64,000 nucleotides of DNA. Source: Incurvaria masculella. Lineage: Eukaryota; Arthropoda; Insecta; Lepidoptera; Incurvariidae. Position 1 is the stretch's first letter; each line of letters begins with the position of its first letter. Made by a program: the position numbers and the translations under genes. The DNA lies in the NCBI GenBank assembly GCA_946894095.1, contig OX335651.1, forward strand, positions 7,400,501-7,464,500, in the 5' to 3' direction. Below, piece after piece: positions 42,661 through 54,830 of this stretch. The notes under the pieces are model-generated. The model did no database searches. It was given only the letters and a program-made list of their open reading frames with translations, and was not told where the DNA came from.

Positions 42661-45027
42661 TGGTTGAAGAGTTATGGAGGAACATACATACATACATTCA
42701 TACATAGCCACAAATGCAATATTATATCTTGATGGTATCACTAAATTTCACATGGCAATGGGGGTAGAAAGAAATTTTGAATTATTTTCTATTTTATGCA
42801 AGAGAAAAATCCTTATCCTACCTACCTACTCCCAAACTGTTACTTTTCGAACCAACCTCGGTGCAGCAAGATCAAACTCACCATAAAACTGGTTAATGTT
42901 GCAATCAAGAAGAATTGTACAAGAATTCAATCATCAAGGATTACGAGAGTAGCTGCAGTGCCATTCAGTGCTCAGTACTCTAACGTTCAAGCAAAGGTCG
43001 ACCCTGAACCACAAGGTTTTGTCAAGGAAAACCAAATCAAGAAGCCGACAGGAGAACCACTCCCTGGATTATTTGGAGGTAACGATTAAAAGAAAATGTA
43101 TACAGTCCACTCCCTTTTCTAAACATCCAAACGAAACACATACATACATACAGAAATGATTTCTAAAAATCGTCAATTTAGTTTTAGTATCATACATAAA
43201 GTCTACAAACGCAGTATCTTAGAAAACAAAGCAAATTACGCCATGAACACCCCTTACAGAATTATTATTAGTATATAGATATAAAATAAAACGCGTCACT
43301 TTCGCGCGCTCTTTATCCACAGTAACGACTTAACCGTGTGCGAAACTGCAAAAATGCGTGCTCTCTTTACTGTCATTCGACGATTTCACTTGTTTGCCAA
43401 ATTATATCCGTGGTATTCAAAGTGGGCGGACTAACTTTAGTACGTGGATTATTGCCAAACCGGTTTTTGTATGTTTAGTCCAGTGCAAATTCCGTACTAA
43501 GTTTTGACAAGTTCATTCTCAATACGACTGTGAGTCAAGAAAAATCCTACTTTTTTTACATAGAGTTTGACAGCAACGTCATGGGAATCTGACCTATGAG
43601 TTACTGGTGACTCACCGATGAGTGACAACACTTTCGTACTCTTGAAATGACAGTCACGAAACATTTTTTTTGTGACTCACCAGTGAGTTACCACGTACTC
43701 ACCTGTGACTTACAAGTGAGAATTTCATGAGTAGATAGCCAGAGGCGGTGCAAGATTTAAAGATGAAATAAAACATGTTTTTTTGTAAAAAGCATGGAAA
43801 AAATATTTAGTTAAACTAGGCATCCGTCACTCCGAAATACCTACTCGAAATTAACCTCGCTCAAAACTTTAAAAATACGAAATCAGTAGGGGCCGCCGTA
43901 TTCTTTGGTCACTGCCGCTGCTGCCACAGAACATATAATATCCTGCTGCTGCGTGCACACGCTCGCAGGGTTTAGTCCATCAGTCACGGAACGCGCACTT
44001 ATTTCATTTTTATTTTTTATTCGACACTCTACCTAGGTATATTGGATGACACTGTTAAATCACTTTGGTTTGTTTCACAGAATAAACCATGAATTCAAGT
44101 ATTATTTTTGTAAATCGTATCTATTTTTGCTGTGTGTTATTATCTGTCAAATAATTTTCTGTTCTGTAGCTGTAAAATCGAAGTTTTAAAATTGTTTTAA
44201 AAAACTGAAATCACTGAGATTTCAATTCGAAAATAAACGGAGATTAAGATTATTTTAATGATTAGTCAATCATAAAAACCGAAGCAGTAACAATGAATCC
44301 TATGACGTAAGTAATTTATTTACTATTTGACTTCGCCACTAGTTAAATGGTGCAAATTCGCAAGCATGCCGACATTATTCTTAGCTTTTTCCATCTTGTA
44401 AGGTTATGTCCGAAGCATCTTAAACATCGTAAGCTTTCATCACGTCTACATATACGTGATAAAAGCTCCTCTGGCTGAAGTAGAATCAGGATGAAGCACT
44501 GCGTTGCAGCATTAGTGCTCCATTTGATAGATAATATATGTGGGCTGATTAAAAATACACGGAATAATATAATATTGTACAATATTTAAATACAGTGGTA
44601 TCCATTTATTATGACTCCGTCTATAGATATTGGCCAACTGCTTAATTCAAGTAATAGTGGTGTAAAGTTTGGTTTTAATTTAGAATTAACACATTTAATG
44701 CCAGGGTTTTGTTATAGAGCAAATGCGGTGGCCACCATACGAATTGAAAAAGACGAATTATTTCATCCTGGCACCACCTTTTGCAAATGATGTAGTCAGT
44801 GCCATGAACGGATTTGTTCGTCGACTAGTTAATTAATTTTCTGGCCCCATGATAAATAATCTTATACCTGGTGCCATCAACGAATTATTTCGTTTTGTAC
44901 CTAAACTCTGAGTGATCTCTTTCCGTTTGAAGCGCCAGCACCTACCTATTTATCATCCTCAACAAACCGAGCTGAAAATACTGCTGCTCTCATAGAGCTC
45001 TTTTAGAAAATATGTTAACAAAACCTT
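42661..45027. other. Intergenic; MITE copy at 43585-43740
   Basis: No gene is recognised. Short ACATACATACAT runs occur near 42685 and 43140. At 43585-43740 lies another member of the GAGAATTTCATGAGTAGAT repeat family. Short open frames here have no recognisable features. Confidence 0.45.
43585..43740. repeat. MITE-like repeat, copy 3
   Basis: It contains TTTCGTACTCTTGAAATGAC, GTGACTCACCAGTGAGTTAC and the terminal GAGAATTTCATGAGTAGAT. It is the longest copy of the family seen at 7321 and 11805. Confidence 0.6.
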
Positions 45028-45552
45028 TCAATAAATGAGAATAGGAATTAATTTGATAACATTAACAAATGAAAATTTTAAAAACATGAAAAAGAAAAAA
45101 AACGAAGACATAAGGGTTAAGAGCCAAGATGAAAAGACTTCGTCCAGCGGCGACACGTACGGTAGTGTTCCCATCACGCTTGCTGCATTGCCCCTCTGGA
45201 TAGCAATGCTCAGTCTTTGTGTTAAATAACTTGCTGCCATTTTGTCTCCTGTTAAGTCAATTATTTTCTTTCCGATTTCATAAATAAAGGATTTGGCGCT
45301 CTCACACCACGGGCCGAAGGTCTCAACCGCGAAAGGAACAAATAAATAATTTTGATCGGTTATTGCCTGGTATTTTTTTATTTTTAAACTTGCTGCTGAC
45401 TTGGCAGCCGAACCTACTTTTGATGCTGAGTGTGTGACGTGTGAGGGGGCCAATGTGTCCACACATGTGGCATCCCAAACGAGAGATTTGCCCTCTGACC
45501 AGGGAACTAGGGTCATCCCGTCTAGCCGTTTCCCATCATAACAGTGTGGCAC
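45028..45552 (-). pseudogene. Retroelement-associated ORF fragment
   Basis: The minus-strand frame has no ATG at its start and ends in hydrophobic, F-rich noncoding-like residues. The part GMTLVPWSEGKSLVWDATCV, then FVPFAVETFGPW and IQRGNAASVMGT is a conserved module that I recall from the C-terminal ends of invertebrate retroelement polyproteins. Lys-rich, truncated at both ends. The family name is uncertain. Confidence 0.5.
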
Positions 45553-45969
45553 TGTGGTTTCTTAAATGAGCTCTATACTTTAATTTTCGTATTGTAAATC
45601 TAACTATGTTTATGTGCTTGTGTATAAAATAAAAACAGTACGTGAAGTATTTTACAGTGATAGTGCCATTATCTAGTAAAATCAACGGTGAAAAATTGTT
45701 TATAACCATTGTTTATAATCACGACATCGTGACATAATCAATATATTCATCAAGTGTTGTTACCTGCTTATTCAACCTAATTTGGTTCAACCTAAGCTAA
45801 CCAAAGTGATGTCTACTGACAATAAATTTTAAAACCATCGTTTTATTGTGTGGAAATAAGTGAAGTTTGATATTAATGTTTATAATAAATTTTGATGGTA
45901 TCCACACACATTCACATACTCGCTCTGTGAAACTCATATGAGCTATATTTTTGTACCAACTCTTAACGA

Positions 45970-46049
45970 CTGAGATAGGCTTGAGGTGTAGAACATCGGA
46001 TTGCACACAGGGGTCTTGAGTTCAATACCTCTGAGAGACTTTTTTTTTT
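45970..46049 (+). other. tRNA-like segment with T10 terminator
   Basis: There is an A-box-like TAGGCTTGAGGTG, a B-box-like GAGTTCAATACCT about 45 bases later, and a run of ten T residues (46040-46049). This resembles a tRNA-derived pol III unit (SINE head or tRNA pseudogene). No clean cloverleaf can be drawn. It sits 60 bases upstream of the LINE ORF1 ATG. Confidence 0.35.
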
Positions 46050-46110
46050 ATATCGACTTATTATTTTTTATTCCTGATTGATTAAAACCTATTATTTTTG
46101 CATAATCAAT

Positions 46111-48184
46111 ATGTCTACGATGTCAACACGACGAAAGAGGTTAGAAAATACGGTAAATTTGGACAATAAAAGACCTGTTACCTCGACAAAAGACATGGAT
46201 ATTATTAAATATTTACGAAAAGAGCTAGAAAAAAGTCAAAATACAAACCAACAGTTAATAATTGAAAATGAGGAGAGTGCATTGGAATATAAGAAGTTGC
46301 TAGAATATAATTCATCTCTGAAATCAGAATTAGCTGAGTTTGACATTGCCATCTCTGACGCTTGGGCCGAGCGTGATATGCTGCGTCGGAAATTAGATGA
46401 AAGCCACGAAGAAAATGAAGACTACGAAAATGCATTAGCACTTATAAAAGAACTGGAAGAAACAATTACTTTATTGCAGGAGATCCACAATAACCGGCAA
46501 GAAACACAAGAATCGTTTTCACGCTTAGTTCCTGTTTCGCCGCGAACTACCTCTAAAGCTGCTCCTTCCTCGCAAAAACCGAGACAAAAAAAGGGTCATG
46601 GTCACCGAAAAGGTATTCGTTGGCTCATTACCATACACCGCAGGAGCCTGCGAAGGCTACGAGCCTCTAAAATCTTAGGTGGAATTAGCTATATACGGGA
46701 GCCTGATAACACGGCCCGGTTATGTACATGCAGTGGTAAAAACTCGCCAGCATATACAAACACCGCCACGAGTATTGTAGAGGAGAAGATTGGCACCGCA
46801 TTTACTGAGCCCGCTACACCCGCGCTAATGAGTGCTGGTACGTTAGTTTCACCTGGCCTGATAGCCACTTCTGCATCTGCTGACCTAGGTCAGCTGGATG
46901 CTGCCTTGACTGTTGCTGTGAAAGAGCGAATAAATACTGCGTCGTCTGGACATCGGGATACCACCGTGCCATGCGTGGAACTGCAAGTTGACATGAGTGA
47001 TCCCACTGCCATGGCTGCTGTTGACCCCGCTGGCCCCATGTGCGCCCCAGAAGGCGTCTCCACCGCTGTCACCTCAACTGGAGCACATGGTGGCGCTCGT
47101 GCCCTGGGTAACCTGGCGGGTGCCCTCACGGTTGCCCTCACCACTGCCTACAACGATGCCACGGCTATTTTTTCACCTATCCCTGCCGTGACTACCGCTG
47201 CTAGCGCTGTTGGTGCTGCTGGTGTCTCGACGGGAGTTGCGGCTACTTATGTTGCTGCCACCGCCAACTCTACCGTTGGTGCAACTCATAAAGTCTCCGA
47301 CGCGCCCTGTACAAGAAAAAGTGTTTGCCTCCCGGTTTTTCCCAGTGCTTCCAATGAATATGTGCTTGGTCCTGTCACAAAAAATGACAGGTTCCTAGGA
47401 TTTAAAAAAAATGTTAATATTGTGTGACGAGTATGGACGCAACTTATCTGGTGCCATAAATTTGAAACAAAATGTGAATAAAAAAGTCAGTTCTTTTTGC
47501 AAGCCAGGTGCAGGATTAGAAGAAGTAATAAAAAACCTAGACAACCACTCAAGAAATTTAAATGAAGGCGATGAAGTGTCAATAATAGCAGGATGTGCCA
47601 GAGCAAACCTTAACCTTACCAAGCACATCAAAAATATACGCTTAGTGTCAGAAAAGTGTCAAGAAAAACAACTCAAACTGTACATTAGTTCGTTAGCATA
47701 TGTACGTGAATTGAAGCATTCTTATCATCTCGACGAAGTGAATAACATAATACACAAAATAAATAACAAAATCTATGATATGGCCTCTAGTATCCCTAGT
47801 ACTATTTTCCTGGATCTAAATAAATTAGACTCTGATTGTTATTGCAGTAAAGGTATCATAAATACTAAGGGAACACAGAATCTGTCAGATCTGTTAACAA
47901 ATGGCAATGACAACCAACAGATGTCGAATCTCAGATTTATATCATCGGAGATGTACTTGTCCCCAAAAACTTTATTATTATCAAGGGTAACTGATTGCAC
48001 AGACGATGTCATGCCTGATATAAATAAATCTAGTTTTATAGTCGCTAACCATAAGAATGCGACGATAGTAAATAAATCAAAACGCTGCAAGACTCTCAGG
48101 CAAACCAAAATATCAGAGTTCATAAACCTTAAGGCTACACATATTTTTTTAGGAATAGATCTGACATCACAGATAAACATGTGA
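46111..48184 (+). pseudogene. LINE ORF1: coiled coil, Ala/Thr-rich region, esterase-like domain; one frameshift
   Basis: The first segment (46111-47427, frame 1) starts MSTMSTRRKRLEN. It has a long heptad-rich coiled coil to about residue 150, a basic patch and an Ala/Thr/Val-rich tract (about residues 215-400). The second segment (from about 47411, frame 2, to 48184) opens with LILCDEYGRNLSGAI and has DEVSIIAGCARANL, a layout like the SGNH-type esterase domain in ORF1 of some CR1-type LINEs. The frame changes at an eight-A run (47403-47411); one A fewer would join them. Mutation and homopolymer error are both possible. Confidence 0.7.
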
Positions 48185-49224
48185 TACATGAAGCTAGATT
48201 TCGGAGCAGAAATACTGACCTTATAGTAGCACATCAGAATGTGCAAGGACTTCGAGGCAAAGACCTTCAACTCGATATATGTCTCAGTGAACACAACATC
48301 GATGTCTTTTGTATCACTGAATCCTGGCTTGATGCCAATGAAATTAATATATTTAACTTAAATAAATATTACATACCAAGTAGTAGCAATAGAAAGAATT
48401 TTATAAGAGGCGGTACTTTGATAATTGTGAAAAAGTTTTTGAGAGCAAAAAATAGGCCTGATATTGTTAATAAGTCAGTAGAAAAGGTGTTTGAGGCTAG
48501 CTGCGTAGAGTTGGACAACATGATTGTGTTATCAGTATACCGATCTCCCTCAGCTGCTCTCGATGTTTTTTGTGAGAAATTAGATGAGTGTTTAGGAATA
48601 TTAGTGAAAAATAATTATAAGAGCATAGTGATTTGTGGGGATTTCAATGTACAGTTCCCGCTAAATAAAGAAGACTCTCATGATTTATCGGACATTATGA
48701 ACAGCTACCTGCTAAAGCAACACATTTTTGAACATACAAGAGTTACAGAGAGTTCAGCGACGTGCATCGACAATATATTCACTGACATTAAAGTAACAAA
48801 AGCCATGATAATAAAAAGCATTAAGTCTGACCACTACGGTCAACTAGTGGCTTTTAAATTGGGTAGTCGTAGGGAAAAAAAAGAAACATGAAACAGATAA
48901 GAGTTGTAACAGACGCCAATATATTACTTCTCAAAAGAGACCTTAAAATAGAATTTCAATCAATGAATTTAAATGTTAAAACTTTTTTTAATACCATAAT
49001 AAGATTGACAAATGCTTACTTGCCACTTAAATATATAAGGAAAGATAGTAATCATACAACATTTGGTAACTGGGCAACTAAGGGCATACGGATATCAAAA
49101 AATAAAATGTTCCTACTGTATGACTTATTAAAAATATGTAAAAAAGATCATTTGCGAAAATATGTATCGAACTATAGCAAAATATTTAAAAAAGTTACTA
49201 TCCTGGCAAAGAAGCTATATCTTA
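48181..49224 (+). pseudogene. LINE ORF2, 5' part: endonuclease; one frameshift
   Basis: The APE-type endonuclease shows VAHQNVQGLRG, ITESWLD, VICGDFNVQFP, CIDNIFTD and SDHYGQLV. There is no ATG at the start of the frame; GTG 48181 follows directly on the ORF1 stop (48182-48184). Near 48876-48884 an eight-A run coincides with a switch from frame 1 to frame 3, and the protein continues from 48888 as KQIRVVTDANILLLKRDL. It is cut at LAKKLYL by element B. RT motifs continue at 58178. Confidence 0.8.
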
Positions 49225-49805
49225 TAGTACGAGAGCGGACCGTAGTCAACCCTACGTCATCGAGTAACAACATGGGACCCATTTGTGGTTGTGCGGATTA
49301 GAATAGGCTTCCTAAAAATACTAGGTTGCCTGACCCAAACCTGGAACGTTTTGTGCAGTAGGTAATATTAAATCACTTTTTTGGTAGAATTTAACGTCAT
49401 CGAGTAACAACATGAGACCTAGCACAATCGGTAAAGGTCATCAAGAAAAGCTAAAAAAAAGTAGGTTGGCTCGTCCTACCCTGGCACGTTCTGAGGTTGG
49501 CCGGTTTTAAAATGTCGAAAAATAAAAAAAAATACGTCATCGAGTAACAAGATGACAATACCACCATTCGATAGTCCTATGAACATACTTCATAAAAAAA
49601 TTAGGTTGGCTGCCCTCAGCCTGGCAGGTTTCCTACGCGGCCATGTTGAACGTCGGATGCGCCCAGTTCTGATATTCATCAATTGTTAAATTAATATAAT
49701 ATAACAGTTTTGTGATATGTATATCTATAAACCGGTGATGTTTTTATTGATCTGAACTCACGTTGGATAGGTAAAAAAAAAACAAAATGAAATATTTGTG
49801 ATATA
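49225..49805 (-). repeat. TIR of element B (left in window)
   Basis: ACGTCATCGAGTAACA recurs at 49254, 49394 and 49534, again exactly 140 apart, as in copy A. The sequence then runs into the AT-rich inner part shared by all four ends. Confidence 0.85.
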
Positions 49806-49879
49806 TTGATAGTTTGCGTGCAATGGTTGCAAAAAAAATCATTTCAACAAATATTTTTCTTCTGTCGCTCAAGATACAA

Positions 49880-50800
49880 CTAAATACATCCAATAAATTG
49901 TAAATCTCGCATTAGAGCAACTCAAAATATTTTTACCACGCAATAAGAAGTCTGTCACTTTTGAATCTGTTAAAGTCCATATGGGGCAGTATTATAGAAC
50001 CTCTTAGAATTGTATTTAATATGGCACATTTCCAAACTTATTAAAAATTACTAGGGTAATACCATTGCTTAAAAAGGGATCTCATAATGATGTTGAAAAT
50101 TATCGGCCTGTGTCCTTACATTCACAGTGTTATTAATTATAATCAATTCGGATTTCGTAAGTGTAGGTCAACAGGAGATGCCATTGCCTTGATGTTAATA
50201 TCTATTTTAACTTCTCTAGTTAAATCTATGAGCACCTACGGCATTTTCTGTGATGTATCAAAAGCTTTTGACTGTGTAGATCACAAAATACTTCCAGGAA
50301 AACTAGAACACTTATGGTGTTAGGGAAAATAAATGAGGTATTTGTAAATTATATATATTAAATAGACAACAAAATTGTGAAGTAAACGGTACTAAGTCTG
50401 ATGTAGAATCAATCACTATGGGTATACCGCAGGGTTCAGTTCTAAGACCGTGGTTTCATATGTTGTTATAAATGATATTTCAAGCTGCATCGCAACAGAT
50501 AATGATATGATTTTATGTGCGGATGACAAATCATGAATTTAAAAAAATCGTATATCAGAACTACGGGAGTCCTTTATACAAGCTATGAACTCACTTAAAT
50601 TATGGTGTGAAGCCAATAACCTACTTTTAAATGACAGTAAAACGAGTTTAATGCACTGGGGACCCAAATACGTAATGTGAATTGTGATGTATTAAATACG
50701 GCAAATGATCTATCTTCAGCTATAACTAAAGAAATAACCTTACTTGTGATACTTTTGGGGTTACCGTTGTCGTTAAATATATTTGAAAATTAATATGGCT
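49880..50800 (+). pseudogene. Decayed CR1/Jockey RT fragment in element B
   Basis: It reads NQFGFRKCRSTGDAIALML and STYGIFCDVSKAFDCVDHKI around 50140-50290, then GIPQGSVL near 50420 with many stops. It is the counterpart of 36390-37330 in copy A. Confidence 0.65.
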
Positions 50801-50959
50801 TTTCACGCGGCGGGAGGAGACATTCGCCGACGTATCGAGCTGATCGTTCAGTTGTCAAGGAGGTTGTCCGCCACGTTCATACGCAGCAGACGACTGACAA
50901 CTAGGCTCGCCGTGGTCGTAAGTCATAGGTGTGGGTCGAGGTGGTAGCGGAAATGCGGT

Positions 50960-51850
50960 GATAGTGCTTCTACGGTCTTCCTAAAATTCACAAAGACGGG
51001 AACCCCCTTAGACCAATAGTCAGCCAGATAAATGCTCCTACCTACCTCCTCGCTAAACATGTCGCCTCAATATTTCAACCCCTGTCTGGCAAGACGTCGT
51101 CCTACGTTAAAGATTCGGCCCATTTTGTGGAATTGTTGTCTACAGTGAAGTTGGCATGCATGGATCTATTAGTGAGCTTTGACGTCGAGTCGCTGTATAC
51201 ACACGTACCAGTCCAAGAGTCCCTCGACATCATCAGAAACTTAGTCATCAGCAACGACATCGACACTGAGTGCGTCAAGCTCCTGCCATATTGTCTCACT
51301 ACGACATACTTTCTGTGGCAAGGACAATACTACATCCAGCGAGAAGGTGTAGCAATGGGATCACCAGTGACACCAGTGGTGGCAAACCTTTTCATGGAAC
51401 CGCTGGAACACCGCACATTGCAAACTTCACCTCTTAAGTCAATGTTTTAGGTACGGTACGTGGATGACGTGATTTCAATCTGGTCACATGGTCGCCAATC
51501 ACTCGACGCTTTCATCTCTCATCTTAATTAGGTTCACACAAATTTAAAATATACAGTAGATTGTGAGAAGGTAGGCACTTTGGCGTTCTTAGAAGTACTT
51601 TTTGCTCGACGATTGGATGGAATCCTAAGCCACACAGTGTACCGCAAGCCGACACACACAAATCGTTGTCTACAAGCTACTTCGCATCATGCTCATTTTG
51701 GTGCATTTGTGTGGGTGCATTTGGAATCGGTCGCAAGAGCATTGAGACTCAGAGCACAGCGGTTGTGTGACAAGTGTGTCACACAACCGCTGTGCTCTGT
51801 GTGTGTGTGAATATCTTCACCGAAATGGACCCTGTGCTTCGAGAACATGG
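50960..51850 (+). pseudogene. Penelope-like element RT fragment in element B
   Basis: GLPKIHKDGNPL is recognisable near 50970, SFDVESLYTHVPVQESLDI near 51175, GVAMGSPVTPVVANLFMEPL near 51350 and the catalytic RYVDDVISIW after an in-frame stop near 51448. TVYRKPTHTNRCLQATSHHA follows near 51640. This is better preserved than in copy A but has at least two stops. The GIY-YIG domain is not seen. Confidence 0.8.
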
Positions 51851-51859
51851 GTACAATTT

Positions 51860-52455
51860 TCGCAATGTCGGTCAGTCAGTCAGCGTGTTTGCATCCACTG
51901 CTGGACATACGCCTCTCCAATCCTTCTCCAGTCCTCCCGGCCCTCAGCGGTACGGAAGCACTGCTTTCCGCCGACGCACTTGTCTCATCTTCCCACCTGG
52001 CGAGTGGTCTTCCCACACTCCGTTTGCCTGTTCACGGCCGCCAGTGTAGGACACGGTAACTCCAACGGTCGTCGTCTCTTCGGCTGACGTGACCAGCCCA
52101 CTGCTATTTGAGCTTAGCCACGCGGTGTCCAATATCGACTACTTTGGTACGTCGGCGGATTGCCTCTTTACGTACCATATCCCGTAGCGATATTCCCAGC
52201 ATTGCACGCTCCATTGCTCGCTGGGCAACTTTTAACCTTTGGACAACGGCGACCGTCAGAGTCCACGTTTCACACCCGTACGTCATGTCATAACCGGGAG
52301 GACGCACTGGTCATATGTTCGGGTCTTTAAATTTCTACGGAAGGTCAGACCTTAGAGCGAATTTAAGCTTTCCGAAGGCAGCCCAACCCAGTTGAATCCG
52401 TCGCTCAACCTCCAAAGACAGTCCTTGTATACGAAGCCGCAGGATTTGACCGAGA
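51860..52455 (-). pseudogene. RTE-like LINE C-terminal fragment in element B
   Basis: The minus strand reads MTYGCETWTLTVAVVQRLKV, RRTKVVDIGHRVAKLK and the GACTGACTGAC-type end near 51870. It continues on the other side of the inserted LINE at 54540-54830. Confidence 0.7.
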
Positions 52456-54530
52456 TATACTTGTATTTATTTATTTGTATTTATTTATTTATTTATTTAT
52501 TTGACAAATACATACATTTTACATAACAGGAAACCAAGGCGTAAAATGTAGCAAACTTAATTTCAATATGGAAGAAAAAAAAAACAGACATTTAATTAAC
52601 TATGGATGAGTTAACTTTCAAATAGCCTTCCAAAAATGTCGTGCACACTCTCTCAAACGTCCTTCTCAGATTTACAAACACATCACATTCAGGTGTTGAC
52701 AGATGCATCGCATTGAACAGCCTCAGGACGAGACATATGGGCGACCAGTAGTGAGAGCGGGTGCGCGTCACGATCTCGGCAAACAAACGTGCGTTCCGCC
52801 GTCGAGCGTAACCATCAGGCACGTTCAGTGCTAGTACCAGCTGTAGTAAAGCTTGCGAATCAACTTTCCCAATCAGAATTTTGAAACCAAACAGCATTAA
52901 TGCCCGGGATCTCCGAAGTTCAAGTGAGTTGAAGCCCAGAATCCCGAGTAAAAATGCTGTTGGGTACATATAAGGGTAATACCCGTTTATCTGAGTATAT
53001 AAAAATCTCAGGAACCTTTTTTGAATTTTCTCCAGCATGAGAATATAGTGATCCTCATGTGGAGACCAGACAATTGCCCCCGCTTCTAGCTTAGATCTGA
53101 CAAGCGTATTAAACAATAATTTTAGTGCGATCGGATCCTTAAACTCTTTGGCATTTCGCAGTACGAAACCCAGCTTGCCAAATGAGGCTTTTGTTAATGC
53201 TCGTATGTGAGGATTGAAGGTGAGGTGTGCATCAAAAACAACACCGAGGTCTTTAACTTCTGTCGCCCTGGGAATTCCTTTAGCACCCAGGCGGTAGTCG
53301 TGCATCAGTGGTGTGAGTGAGCGAGTGTATGATGCTACTATACACTTTTCAGGATTAAAAGCTAGTTTGTTTGTGATGCTCCACTGATACACTACATCAA
53401 GAGTACGTTGAATAACCTCGCAATCAGCTTCATCCTTAATACGTAAGAATAGCTTCAAATCATCAGCATATAGAAGACAGGACACCAAGCTTGTCAACCC
53501 TACAATGTCATCAATCATTATATTAAAGAGGAGACTAGACAGGACTGAACCCTGACTTACTCCTGATCGGGTATTATAAGGTTCAGATTCGTAGCACCCG
53601 TACCTTACATACTGGCGCCGATCTCGTAGGTATTCAGCGAATAATACTAGAAGCTTAGGTGTGAAACCTGCCGTACTGAGTTTATGGAGTAGAATATCGT
53701 TATCAACTCTGTCGAATGCTTTTCGGAAGTCCAAGTACACCACATCTACTTGTGTATTTTTGTCCAGACTCTCAGAAATATAATGACTGATGACTAGCAA
53801 GTTTGATTCGACAGAGCGCTTTCGTGTAAATCCATGCTGTTCCTGTGACATGTAGGGTGCAGTGCCCTCATAAATGTAACTGTGTAAAATCGATTCAAAA
53901 ATCTTGGCAGCAGCTGAGAGCACTGCTACCGGTCTATAGTTCTCCGCATTTGATTTGTCGCTACCCTTAGGTATCGGAGTTACTCGTGTCACTTTCCATT
54001 GCTGTGGATATACACCCGACTCGAGAGCTAGGTTGAATATATGGAGGAGAGGAACACTTACAAAATCGGAAGATCCTTTCAACACATAGCCAGGAATACC
54101 ATCAGGACCTATCGCACTACGTGACTTGAGTTGTCTGAGAGCGAGACAGACATCCGCACTCGTGATAGTAGCTATATTGACATAGCGACTACCGCCCGCG
54201 TCTCCACCCGCACCCGTCCCTGCCCGCTGCGCGACAACCGGGTCCAGTATTGGAATGTTCGGTAAGAATACGGATTGAAAGAAATTTGCAAAGGCTTGAG
54301 CGGCAGCCGGACCTCGGTGAGGTACGCCCTGCTGAGATATACACGGTTCAAAACCACCTTTAGAATGTAAGCTACGCACATACCCCCAGAATGTCTGTGA
54401 GTTTTTTTGAAGCTTTAATTCTGCAGATCTAGTGTACTCTGTACGTAACATAGCCATTTTAACTTTTATTTGACCTCGCAAAGCACTAAAATTTTCGTAA
54501 AAACGTACTCTTCAACCTGTTCGATCACTT
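52456..54530 (-). mobile_element. 5'-truncated LINE inserted in element B
   Basis: A minus-strand LINE end with an AAATA-repeat tail (52460-52505). It interrupts the RTE-like fragment (GACCGAGATATAC at the left, ACGTACTCTTCAACC at the right) and is absent from copy A. It therefore inserted after A and B separated. Confidence 0.8.
52592..54481 (-). CDS. LINE ORF2 partial: reverse transcriptase, 629 aa
   Basis: An uninterrupted frame covers the RT region through the C-terminus; the endonuclease is missing because of 5' truncation. Motifs: NAENYRPVAVLSAAAKIFE, QEQHGFTRKRSVESNLLVI, VYLDFRKAFDRVDNDIL, SGVSQGSVLSSLLFNIMIDD and the catalytic LLYADDLKLF. There is no RNase H. The intact frame suggests a recent insertion. 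Clade: CR1/Jockey type by motif order. Confidence 0.85.
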   Translation of the reverse strand: MRGQIKVKMAMLRTEYTRSAELKLQKNSQTFWGYVRSLHSKGGFEPCISQQGVPHRGPAAAQAFANFFQSVFLPNIPILDPVVAQRAGTGAGGDAGGSRYVNIATITSADVCLALRQLKSRSAIGPDGIPGYVLKGSSDFVSVPLLHIFNLALESGVYPQQWKVTRVTPIPKGSDKSNAENYRPVAVLSAAAKIFESILHSYIYEGTAPYMSQEQHGFTRKRSVESNLLVISHYISESLDKNTQVDVVYLDFRKAFDRVDNDILLHKLSTAGFTPKLLVLFAEYLRDRRQYVRYGCYESEPYNTRSGVSQGSVLSSLLFNIMIDDIVGLTSLVSCLLYADDLKLFLRIKDEADCEVIQRTLDVVYQWSITNKLAFNPEKCIVASYTRSLTPLMHDYRLGAKGIPRATEVKDLGVVFDAHLTFNPHIRALTKASFGKLGFVLRNAKEFKDPIALKLLFNTLVRSKLEAGAIVWSPHEDHYILMLEKIQKRFLRFLYTQINGYYPYMYPTAFLLGILGFNSLELRRSRALMLFGFKILIGKVDSQALLQLVLALNVPDGYARRRNARLFAEIVTRTRSHYWSPICLVLRLFNAMHLSTPECDVFVNLRRTFERVCTTFLEGYLKVNSSIVN

Positions 54531-54539
54531 CTACGTCGA

Positions 54540-54830
54540 TAACGATTTGTCCTCCCGTCATACCCTCAGTCGCCATGACCATGGGTTTATCCCGGTTCAT
54601 CTTCAGACCTACCTTTATCGATGCTTTATAAAGGTCTTCCAGCATGGTTTAAAGCTGAACTCGGGAATTTTACAGAAGAACAATGTGATCGGCGTAGCGA
54701 AGATGACTGAGGAAAATATTCACTAACGTTGATACCCATGTTTTCCCATTCAAGCGTCTTGAACACATATTCCGATGCGTTTGTGATGAGGTTGGGTTAG
54801 AAAATGTGGGTGAGAAAGTAACGTAAATAT
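54540..54830 (-). pseudogene. RTE-like LINE fragment, continuation in element B
   Basis: This is the part of the RTE-like fragment 3' of the LINE insertion on the + strand. It matches about 34480-34780 in copy A in reverse (GTATCAACGTTAGTGAATAT; GGTATGACGGGAGGACAAAT). Frame broken. Confidence 0.65.
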
